A stretch of DNA of 10,845 nt, from contig DATDCV010000639.1 of the NCBI GenBank assembly GCA_036524155.1, forward strand, positions 1 through 10,845, given 5' to 3'. A model generated the notes under the pieces. The model did no database searches and was not told where the DNA came from. It saw only the letters and a program-made list of their open reading frames with translations. Positions 1 to 6,401 of the stretch are shown here, piece by piece (within the stretch, counting starts at the first letter, position 1; each line of letters starts with the position of its first letter). The position numbers and the translations under genes were made by a program. The DNA is from DATDCV01 sp036524155. Its GTDB lineage: Bacteria > Verrucomicrobiota > Verrucomicrobiia > Limisphaerales > UBA8199.

Positions 1-345
1 CCGGAGCGCGGCCGGCTGCGCGAGGCGCTCGCCGCCGTGCACGATCTCGAGCGCCTGGTGGCACGCGCATCGCTCGGCACCGCCGGGCCGCGCGATCTGG
101 TGGCGCTGCGCGAGGTCGATAGAGATGTCATAGGACGATTCAGCGTGAACGGCCGGATGTTGCAGTCCCGCCGCGGTTCTGCAAGACCAAATCCTGCGCC
201 GAACCCTGGCAGCCCTGAGAACAAACGCAAAAGCATCGAAAGGCAAATATGCGTGTTGCTTTGCTTGGTTACTTTGATTGTTTACTTGACTTCGGCTCGA
301 TGGCAGCCCCTAAATGAAAACTATTCGCGTAACCTGCGGATGTAA
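1..345 (+). pseudogene. mutS: Fragment of DNA mismatch repair protein MutS joined to a non-homologous tail
   Basis: The frame is open from base 1. Its first 38 or so codons read like the core/lever region of MutS: the stretches HDLERLVARASLG and AGPRDLVALRE match the conserved family pattern (DLERL..R..LG.A.PRDL..LR). MutS binds mismatched DNA and is normally about 850-900 residues; this piece corresponds to a short internal segment near the middle. The similarity stops at about base 115-120. The frame then runs on through unrelated, low-complexity sequence to a stop at 343-345. Base composition drops sharply at the same place, from very GC-rich to roughly half GC. No MutS ATPase or C-terminal domain follows. 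It is either a broken gene remnant or a chimeric join in the assembly. MutS identity is fairly sure; biological reality of the junction is not. Confidence 0.7.
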
Positions 346-368
346 TTTGTGGTCTGAAACATAGGACG
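121..368. other. Intergenic region upstream of the exporter operon
   Basis: This stretch of about 250 bases lies between the MutS-like fragment and the first exporter gene. I see no convincing gene, tRNA or rho-independent terminator in it. It must hold the operon promoter if the operon starts here. A TTGACT box at 286-291 resembles a -35 element, but no good -10 lies 16-19 bases downstream, so no promoter is called. A short repeated word flanks the region (see the repeat entry). Confidence 0.5.
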
Positions 369-370
369 AT
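129..370 (+). repeat. 11-bp direct repeat CATAGGACGAT flanking the leader region
   Basis: The word CATAGGACGAT occurs at 129-139, just after the MutS junction, and again at 360-370, where it supplies the AGGA ribosome-binding bases and the first bases of the ATG of the exporter's first gene. The copies start 231 bases apart. A shared 11-mer within a few hundred bases is unlikely by chance but not impossible. It could be a small duplication footprint, a dispersed repeat unit, or the trace of an assembly join. Confidence 0.4.
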
Positions 371-2156
371 GTTGGCGATGTTAGCGGGCACTTTCGCTTA
401 CTTGACGAGAAGGCTGCTGCGCCGGGTAAGCTTTTCCCGGGCAGCAAGATGGACTGTCGTGTTGGGGACTGGCCTGCTGCTGGCGGGCTGCACGGCGAAA
501 CAGTATCGCAAATCGGCGGACAAGCAAACCTACGCGATTGTGCAGCAGATGGAGAGTCGGGTGTTTGGGCACACGAACCAGTTCTCAATTGACACGCGGT
601 ACTCAGACCGAGAGCCGACGGCGATCTGGCCCGCGGAGATCATCAACGACCGCTCCGCGAGCAATCGCTTTGTCATCAACCTGAGCCAGGCTCTGGAGTT
701 GGCGGTCGCTAACAGCCGCGAATACCAGACTGCGAAGGAAACTCTGTACTTACGGGCGTTGGATCTGACCGGGGCGCGGTATGAGTTTTCGCCGCAATTT
801 TTCGCCGACTCGACTCCGGCAGTTGCGGGCAGTCCGGATGGGGAGACCAAAGGGAGTGTGGGGAGCCAGATTGGGGTGAGCCAGTTACTGAGGACGGGAG
901 GGAAGTTGACGGTCGGACTGGCAAACGACCTGATTCGGTATTTTGGGGGGAAGCCTGCTGACCAGGCAAGGAATTCGGCGATTAACACGCTTTCGGTGAG
1001 CCTGACACAGCCGTTGCTGCGGGGTTTCGGGATCAACAACCCGGCGGTGGAGAACCTGACGCAGGCTGAACGGGATGTAATCTACGCGGTCCGCAGTTAC
1101 AGCCTTTACCAGCAGCGGTTCGCGGTGGACACGGTGAGCGCGTATTTCGCGCTGCTCACGGAAAAGGATATAGTCCGGAATAACTACCGCGATTACACCA
1201 ACCGCCTGGAGGTCACCAGGTACACAGAAGCCCGCGCGGTGGACCGGGAACGGCTTAGCGACGTCGATGATCTGCGCATGAGGGCGCTGGAGGCGAAAAG
1301 GACCTACATCAACTCGCTGGCAGATTACCTGACCAGATTGGACGCGTTTAAAATCCGGTTGGGCATCCCGGTATCGTCGCGCCTGTTTCTTGACGACAAG
1401 GACCTGCAAGAGCTGATCGGTGTGGGCCTGACGCCGGTTGACATTGATCGCCAGGCGGCCTTCGAGATCTGCGTGCAAAAGCAAATGGAAGTGCTCAACG
1501 CGATTGACCAGTTCGAGGACAGCAAGCGGAAGGTTCGCGTGGCGGCGGACCAGTTGCGGCCCGAGGTGATCCTGACTGGTGGTGCCGACCTGCGTTCGGA
1601 TGCGCCGGACGACTATGCGAACTTCGATGCGGACAAAGTCCAATACTCGGCCGGAGTGAGCATCAACTTGCCGCTGGACCGGCTCCGGGAGCGTAACACC
1701 TATCGTAAACGCCTGGTTGAGTTCGAGGTCCAGCTCCGTTCCCTGAGCGGGACCCTTGACGATTCCAGAAACAACATCGACAGCGGGCTTCGGACCCTGG
1801 AACGAGCACGGCTCAATAATTTGATCTCCGTGGAAAATTTGAAAGTGGCGGAACGCCGGGTGGAGAACACCGCTATGCTGTTTGAGGCGGGGCGCAACAC
1901 CGTCCGGGACGTGCGCGAAGCGCAGGACGGCTTGATCAATGCTCAAAACGATCTCGCCGCGAATTACGCCGAGTATCTGGCTGCGCGGCTAAATCTGCTG
2001 CTCAATATCGGGGTCATCGATACGCGGCCGGACAAGTTCTGGCTGTTCGACCCGCTGAAAGACAAGTTGACTCCGGCGCAACGCGGCGCGCCGGCGCTAA
2101 AAATGCCTGATGACCAGGTGTTGCCGCCGGAGAAATTCCTGGAACCGACCTCATGA
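369..2156 (+). CDS. TolC-like outer-membrane efflux lipoprotein
   Basis: Outer-membrane factor of a tripartite exporter: TolC-family trimers form the channel and periplasmic tunnel through which substrate leaves the cell. The 595-residue product has a basic N-terminus, a hydrophobic segment and a lipobox LAGC with the lipid-accepting cysteine at residue 41, so it should be a lipoprotein like OprM or NodT relatives. Two outer-membrane efflux (OEP) repeats follow, roughly residues 102-335 and 355-575. Each has a long heptad-like helical part, and the strand motif SLTQPLLRGFG lies at about 211-221. The ATG at 378 (residue 4) is an alternative start: AGGA at 363-366 is only 2 bases from the first ATG but 11 from the second. 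The stop overlaps the next start as ATGA (2153-2156), indicating translational coupling to the adaptor gene. The substrate cannot be told from the sequence. Confidence 0.9.
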   Translation: MLAMLAGTFAYLTRRLLRRVSFSRAARWTVVLGTGLLLAGCTAKQYRKSADKQTYAIVQQMESRVFGHTNQFSIDTRYSDREPTAIWPAEIINDRSASNRFVINLSQALELAVANSREYQTAKETLYLRALDLTGARYEFSPQFFADSTPAVAGSPDGETKGSVGSQIGVSQLLRTGGKLTVGLANDLIRYFGGKPADQARNSAINTLSVSLTQPLLRGFGINNPAVENLTQAERDVIYAVRSYSLYQQRFAVDTVSAYFALLTEKDIVRNNYRDYTNRLEVTRYTEARAVDRERLSDVDDLRMRALEAKRTYINSLADYLTRLDAFKIRLGIPVSSRLFLDDKDLQELIGVGLTPVDIDRQAAFEICVQKQMEVLNAIDQFEDSKRKVRVAADQLRPEVILTGGADLRSDAPDDYANFDADKVQYSAGVSINLPLDRLRERNTYRKRLVEFEVQLRSLSGTLDDSRNNIDSGLRTLERARLNNLISVENLKVAERRVENTAMLFEAGRNTVRDVREAQDGLINAQNDLAANYAEYLAARLNLLLNIGVIDTRPDKFWLFDPLKDKLTPAQRGAPALKMPDDQVLPPEKFLEPTS

Positions 2157-4141
2157 ACGCGAACTTTGTCCTCGAGAAACTGCCCGACCCGGTGCGGCGG
2201 CGCCCGGTGCTGACCGGGGTTGTGGTGCTGGTGATCGTTGTGCTCGTTGTCCTCTTGCTGCGGCCTTCCAGGCCGGCTACCGAGGCCACCGCCTATCATG
2301 AGGTTCGGCGCGGGGATTTCACCGTCTCCGTCGTCGAGGGCGGCACACTCGCCGCCGTCAGCGAGATTATCATCCGCAGCGAGGTCGAAGGCACCGCGCG
2401 CATCATCTCGATTGTGCCCGAGGGCAGCTATGTCAAGAAGGGGGACCTGCTGGTCGAGCTGGATTCCGCGTCAGCACAGGACCAGGTGAACCTTCAGCAA
2501 ATCAATTATGAGAAGGCGAAGTTTGGTGTCGAACAGGCCATCGCCCAGTTCGAAATTCAGAAGAGCGCGACCAACAGTGATTACCTGGCGGCGCAACTGA
2601 AACTCAAACTCGCCAAGATCAACCTCGAGAAGTACGAACAGGGCCAGCGGCTGGTGGATTTGGTTGAGGCGAGCAACAAGCTGGTGCAAGCGCAGGCCCA
2701 GTTGGTGGTCAACATGGACACGTACCGGAATTCCACGAACCTGGCGGCCAAAGGATACGAAACCAAACAGAAGGTCGATGGAGACCGGCTGACGGTGCTC
2801 AACAACGCCAACGCGCTGATTGTGGCCAGCAACAGCATCTGGATGCTGCAGAAGTTTGACGAAGTCAAACAGTTCGAGACGTATCAGGCGGACGTGCTGC
2901 AGGCCGAGCAGGAGCTGCAACGGGTCGTGAGCCAGAACGCGCGCAAAATGGCCCAATACGCCGCCGACCTCATCACCCAATCCAACACGCTGGCGCTGAG
3001 CGAGCAAAAGCTCGAGCGTGACAAAAAGAACCTGGTGGCCACAACCATCCGGGCGCCCCAGGATGGATTGGTGGTTTACCAGGTGAGCGACAGCCATTTC
3101 AGCAGTGAATCTTTGGTCGAAGGCGGCGCGGTCGTCCGTAACCGCCAGGAGCTCATCAAGCTGCCCGACCTGTCCCGGATGAAGGTCACCGTCAAAGTCC
3201 ACGAATCGCATGTGAACATGATCCGGCCGGGCCTTCCAGCCTACGTGATGCTCGACTCCATGCCGGATGAACGGTTCCGCGGGGTGGTGGAAAGAGTCGC
3301 GCCGTTGCCGGACACACAAGCACGCTGGGGAAATCCGAATCTGAAGGTCTACAATACGGACGTTTACCTGACTGATACACTGCCTAACGTGAAGCCGGGC
3401 GTCTCCGCCAAGGCCGAGATCATCGTGACCAACATCGGGAACGCGCTATCGGTCCCGATCCAGGCGATAGCCACCCATAAAGGCAAACCGGCGGCCTACG
3501 TCCTTCACGGTGGTACCGCCGAGCCACGCCCGGTCGAGGTCGGGATGTTTAACACGAAATTCATCGAGATCACCAAAGGCCTTGACCCGGGCGACCGGGT
3601 GTTGCTGTCACCTCCGTTCGAAAGCCGTGGGAAAGACCTGGAAGGGGCGGTGCTGGCCGAGGATGAAAAGCCAGGCGCGGCTACCAATGTGCCACCCAGG
3701 GCCGCGCCCGGGCCGGCCGCGCCTGGAATATCGCCCGGTGAGCCGATCGCGTCCGCCGGCAACGGCCCTAATGGCGACGGTCCCCGTCGGCGCGGCAACT
3801 TCAATCCGGAAGAAATGCTCAAGCAATTTGACAAGGACGGCGACGGCAAACTCGATGACACCGAGCGCGAAGCGATGCGCACAGCGATGGCGGCGCGTTT
3901 CGGCGGCGGACCGGGCGGAGACAGGACCAATTCACGACCGCGATTGAGCCAGGAAGAGATGGTGAAGAGATTCGACAAGAACGGGGACGGCAAACTGGAC
4001 GAGGAAGAGCTTGCCGCCATGCGCGAGAGCTTCGGCCGCGGCCGCGGAGGTCAAGGCAAAGGGCCGGGGCGCCGGGGCGACAGCGGAGCAACTGGCACTG
4101 GCGGTGAAGAGGCGCCACGCGGAGCAACGCCCTCCTCCTGA
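2153..4141 (+). CDS. HlyD/MacA-family periplasmic adaptor with C-terminal EF-hands
   Basis: Membrane-fusion protein linking the inner-membrane ABC transporter to the TolC-like channel. The 662-residue product has one N-terminal membrane anchor (about 19-37). A biotinyl-lipoyl half-motif follows at about 65-104 (VPEGSYVKKGDLLVELDS), then a long alpha-helical hairpin at about 105-295 rich in Q, K and E. The second lipoyl half is near 297-310 (TIRAPQDGLVVYQ), with beta-barrel and membrane-proximal domains to about 487. MacA proteins are usually around 370-400 residues. The excess here is a long hairpin plus a C-terminal extension: a Pro/Gly/Ala-rich linker (about 505-550) and two canonical EF-hand loops, DKDGDGKLDDTE at 560-571 and DKNGDGKLDEEE at 608-619, separated by a Gly/Arg-rich stretch. 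All calcium-ligand positions (1, 3, 5, 9, 12) are acidic or Asn. The extension would lie in the periplasm. Adaptor identity is strong; calcium binding is inferred from the loops. Confidence 0.92.
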   Translation: MNANFVLEKLPDPVRRRPVLTGVVVLVIVVLVVLLLRPSRPATEATAYHEVRRGDFTVSVVEGGTLAAVSEIIIRSEVEGTARIISIVPEGSYVKKGDLLVELDSASAQDQVNLQQINYEKAKFGVEQAIAQFEIQKSATNSDYLAAQLKLKLAKINLEKYEQGQRLVDLVEASNKLVQAQAQLVVNMDTYRNSTNLAAKGYETKQKVDGDRLTVLNNANALIVASNSIWMLQKFDEVKQFETYQADVLQAEQELQRVVSQNARKMAQYAADLITQSNTLALSEQKLERDKKNLVATTIRAPQDGLVVYQVSDSHFSSESLVEGGAVVRNRQELIKLPDLSRMKVTVKVHESHVNMIRPGLPAYVMLDSMPDERFRGVVERVAPLPDTQARWGNPNLKVYNTDVYLTDTLPNVKPGVSAKAEIIVTNIGNALSVPIQAIATHKGKPAAYVLHGGTAEPRPVEVGMFNTKFIEITKGLDPGDRVLLSPPFESRGKDLEGAVLAEDEKPGAATNVPPRAAPGPAAPGISPGEPIASAGNGPNGDGPRRRGNFNPEEMLKQFDKDGDGKLDDTEREAMRTAMAARFGGGPGGDRTNSRPRLSQEEMVKRFDKNGDGKLDEEELAAMRESFGRGRGGQGKGPGRRGDSGATGTGGEEAPRGATPSS

Positions 4142-4178
4142 CCCGCCCGGAGATGAGTTTCCACCCGCCCTCTCCGCT

Positions 4179-4955
4179 ATGACTCCCGCAGCGCTTTCTC
4201 AATCGGGGCAGACTGCCTCGGCTGTGGCCGGGCCTGCCGGGCAGAGCATTATCCGCATCGAGGCTTTGGAGAAAACTTACGTGTTGGGTGAGGAGAACAT
4301 CGTGCGCGCTCTCGACGGGGTGGATCTGACGATCAATGCGGGCTCCTTCATCGCCATCATGGGGCCCTCCGGTTCCGGAAAATCGACGATGCTCAATATC
4401 CTCGGATGCCTGGACCGGCCGACCGCCGGCCAGTATTTCCTGGGCGGTGAAGATGTGTCGCGGATGAGCGACGATGCCCTCTCGGAAGTCAGAGGCCGCC
4501 GGATCGGGTTCATATTTCAATCCTACAACCTCATCGCGCAATTGACGGTGCTCGAAAACATCCAGGTGCCGCTCTTTTACCGGGGACAGGACCTCAAGGC
4601 CTCGCATGACCGATGCGTCGAGCTCGCGCAACTGGTGGGTCTGGGGGACCGGCTTACACACCGTCCCACGCAGTTGTCGGGCGGCCAGCAGCAGCGGGTC
4701 GCCATTGCCAGGTCGCTCGTGAACGACCCGCTGATGATTCTCGCGGATGAGCCGACGGGGAATCTTGACTCGAAAACCGGAGCTGAAGTGCTGGACATCA
4801 TCACGCGCCTGAACCAGGCCGGCAAAACGATCGTTTTGGTAACCCATGATGACAAGGTAGCCGAACGTGCCCATCGAGTGGTGCGGATGAAGGACGGGCG
4901 GATTGATCAGGACATCGTGCGGCAACAGCAATCGCCCGCTGCCCCCGTGAATTGA
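4179..4955 (+). CDS. MacB/LolD-type ABC transporter ATP-binding protein
   Basis: Cytoplasmic ATPase that powers the exporter with the permease encoded just downstream. From the chosen ATG the product is 258 residues, normal for this class. Motifs are complete: Walker A GPSGSGKST at 62-70 (Lys68), Q-loop Gln114 in FIFQSYNL, signature LSGGQ at 166-170, Walker B LMILADE ending in catalytic Glu191, D-loop GNLDSK, and H-loop His223 in LVTHDD. The LNILGCLDRPTAG and ADEPTGNLDSKTG wording is typical of the MacB/LolD/FtsE group. The frame is open upstream into the adaptor gene (in-frame ATG at 4011), but that stretch is low-complexity and reads another gene in a different frame, so the ATG at 4179, 37 bases after the adaptor stop, is preferred. 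It has no strong Shine-Dalgarno, leaving the exact start uncertain. ATPase and permease are separate proteins here, unlike the fused MacB of E. coli. Confidence 0.93.
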   Translation: MTPAALSQSGQTASAVAGPAGQSIIRIEALEKTYVLGEENIVRALDGVDLTINAGSFIAIMGPSGSGKSTMLNILGCLDRPTAGQYFLGGEDVSRMSDDALSEVRGRRIGFIFQSYNLIAQLTVLENIQVPLFYRGQDLKASHDRCVELAQLVGLGDRLTHRPTQLSGGQQQRVAIARSLVNDPLMILADEPTGNLDSKTGAEVLDIITRLNQAGKTIVLVTHDDKVAERAHRVVRMKDGRIDQDIVRQQQSPAAPVN

Positions 4956-4959
4956 GACC

Positions 4960-6252
4960 ATGATCCCGTATCAATTCATGATCACCGTCAGGCTGGGCAT
5001 CAAAAGCCTCAAGCTGCACAAACTGCGCTCGGTGCTCACGATGCTCGGCATCATCTTCGGCGTGTGCTCGGTGATCGCCATGCTGGCGATTGGCGAGGGG
5101 GCGTCCTACGAGGCTCAAGAGGCCATCAAACGCCTTGGCAGCAACAATATTCTCATTCGCAGCCTCAAACCCGCCGAACAAACCCGCCAGCAGAGCAGCG
5201 GTCCCGGCCGTGGCTCGCAGCTCAAGTACGGTCTTACTTACGACGACGCCGGACGGCTGCTGGGGACCATCCCCGGCGTCGCGCGTGTCCTGCCAATGCG
5301 CCTCATCCGCGAGAACGTCCGATTTCAGCGCAACGAGATTCCCTGCCAGGTGGTGGGCACACTGCCTTTTTACACGGAGGTGGCCGGAGCCGCCGTCGTG
5401 CGGGGGCGTTTTCTGGCCTACTACGACGAGGAGCACATGGAAAATGTTTGCGTCATCACCACCGGTCTGGCCCGCCGCCTTTTCCCTTACCAGGATCCCC
5501 TGAAGCATGCGGTGAAGATTGACGCTTTTTATTACCAGGTCGTGGGAATCGTTCAGGAGCGCAGCCAGCCGGAGCAGCGCAGCCAGGCTGGCAAAATGGA
5601 AGGCCAGCCGCTCGACAACAACGTTTACATCCCCTTAAACACCTCCCGCACCCGCTTCGGCGAAGTGCTCATCCGGCGCTCGGCCGGCAGCTTTGAGGCC
5701 GAAGAGGTGCAACTTCACCAGGTCACCGTCCAAATGCGCGACCTGCCGGCGGTCGAGACTGCCGACCCGCAGATCAAAACCATGTTGAACCGATTTCATG
5801 ATCAGAACGATTATGAAATTATCGTCCCGCTTCAATTGCTCCGGCAGGCGGAACAGACCAAGCGCATTTTCAACATCGTGCTGGGCTCCATCGCCGCCAT
5901 ATCCCTGCTGGTGGGGGGCATCGGGATCATGAACATCATGCTGGCCACAGTGACGGAGCGAACCCGGGAGATCGGGATTCGCCGCGCCCTGGGCGCTAAG
6001 AAAGCCGACATCACCATGCAGTTCCTGGTCGAAACCGTTGTGTTGGCCGTGGGCGGCGGCCTGATAGGTGTGTCGGTCGGCATCATCACTCCGGTGTTGG
6101 TTTCGCACCTGACTACGATGAAGACCATCGTGACCTTGTGGTCGGTTCTGCTGGCCTTCGGCATTTCCGGAGCGGTCGGCATCATCTTTGGACTCTACCC
6201 CGCCAAAGCCGCTGCCAACCTCGACCCCATCGAAGCCCTCCGGCACGAATAA
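4960..6252 (+). CDS. MacB/FtsX-family ABC transporter permease
   Basis: Inner-membrane subunit of the exporter; in this family it works as a dimer that couples ATP hydrolysis to movements of a periplasmic domain (mechanotransmission). The 430-residue product shows the standard layout. There is one N-terminal membrane helix at about 22-46, preceded by KLHKLRSVLTMLG. A large periplasmic MacB_PCD-type domain spans about 47-300. Three C-terminal helices lie at about 303-328, 357-381 and 392-414, forming the FtsX domain. The coupling segment TERTREIGIRRALGA at 332-346 and the ending PAKAAANLDPIEALRHE are family hallmarks. The start codon lies 4 bases after the ATPase stop, consistent with co-translation. 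An in-frame ATG at 4978 is a less likely start. The first gene's TolC-like product and the adaptor complete the trans-envelope machine. Transported substrate is unknown; macrolides, peptides, lipids or lipoproteins are all known for relatives. Confidence 0.93.
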   Translation: MIPYQFMITVRLGIKSLKLHKLRSVLTMLGIIFGVCSVIAMLAIGEGASYEAQEAIKRLGSNNILIRSLKPAEQTRQQSSGPGRGSQLKYGLTYDDAGRLLGTIPGVARVLPMRLIRENVRFQRNEIPCQVVGTLPFYTEVAGAAVVRGRFLAYYDEEHMENVCVITTGLARRLFPYQDPLKHAVKIDAFYYQVVGIVQERSQPEQRSQAGKMEGQPLDNNVYIPLNTSRTRFGEVLIRRSAGSFEAEEVQLHQVTVQMRDLPAVETADPQIKTMLNRFHDQNDYEIIVPLQLLRQAEQTKRIFNIVLGSIAAISLLVGGIGIMNIMLATVTERTREIGIRRALGAKKADITMQFLVETVVLAVGGGLIGVSVGIITPVLVSHLTTMKTIVTLWSVLLAFGISGAVGIIFGLYPAKAAANLDPIEALRHE

Positions 6253-6256
6253 CGGC

Positions 6257-6392
6257 GGACACGCATCCTGCCTGTCTCTTCTATGTCTTCCTCATCCTCT
6301 TCCTCTTTCTCGTCCTCGTCCTCGTGCTTGCCGAGCAAGCGGCCGAGAAAGAGGACGAGGACGAGGACGAAAGACAGGCAAGATGCCTGTCT
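6257..6392. repeat. Palindromic intergenic element with CCTCGT/ACGAGG hexamers
   Basis: The element starts 4 bases after the permease stop and ends 9 bases before the next ATG, filling the gap. Its ends, 6257-6277 and 6372-6392, are 21-bp copies in opposite orientation; compared as reverse complements they differ at 3 positions. The right end is itself a perfect palindrome with arms AGACAGGC and GCCTGTCT around AAGAT. Between the ends, CCTCGT hexamers (6311-6325, CGTCCTCGTCCTCGT) face ACGAGG hexamers (6355-6369), a perfect 15-bp inverted repeat; CCTCTTTCTCG (6302-6312) matches CGAGAAAGAGG (6344-6354). A small hairpin, GCTTGC/GCAAGC around CGA, sits at 6326-6340. The layout resembles REP/BIME-type or MITE-like elements. 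No T-run follows, so it is not a standard terminator. Confidence 0.75.
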
Positions 6393-6397
6393 TGAGG
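6371..6397 (+). promoter_or_regulatory. Hairpin abutting the ribosome-binding site of the 6402 gene
   Basis: A 9-bp perfect stem (AAGACAGGC at 6371-6379 with GCCTGTCTT at 6385-6393, loop AAGAT) ends directly before the Shine-Dalgarno GAGG at 6394-6397, which lies 4 bases from the ATG at 6402. In mRNA this stem could affect ribosome access or act as a transcript-end stabiliser. The upstream arm can instead pair with 6270-6277, so two structures compete. The hairpin is plainly visible; a regulatory role is inferred. Confidence 0.45.
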
Positions 6398-6401
6398 TTT
6401 C

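Noticed and set aside
286..315. Sigma-70 type promoter with TTGACT as -35
   Set aside because: No acceptable -10 hexamer is present at 16-19 bases downstream, so a promoter call is not supported.
885..1946. Long minus-strand open frame (353 codons) opposite the TolC-like gene
   Set aside because: It is a shadow: the + strand frame has clear OEP repeats and a lipobox, while the antisense translation is rich in Arg/His/Val with no domain.
4011..4178. N-terminal extension of the ABC ATPase to an ATG inside the adaptor gene
   Set aside because: It would overlap the adaptor by 131 bases with low-complexity sequence not found in this ATPase class; the ATG at 4179 gives the normal length.
3819..4961. 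Long minus-strand open frame (380 codons) across the adaptor end and ATPase gene
   Set aside because: It lies opposite an ATPase with every ABC motif intact and shows no recognisable motif itself.
6290..6370. CRISPR-like or coding reading of the CCTCGT/ACGAGG array
   Set aside because: The hexamers are contiguous and face each other as an inverted repeat, without spacers; the encoded peptides (runs of Leu/Val or Asp/Glu) are low-complexity artefacts.
6257..6392. Rho-independent terminator of the exporter operon
   Set aside because: The hairpins are strong but the right arm is followed by CTTGAGGTTTC, which is a ribosome-binding site and not a T-run; a termination role by other means remains possible.
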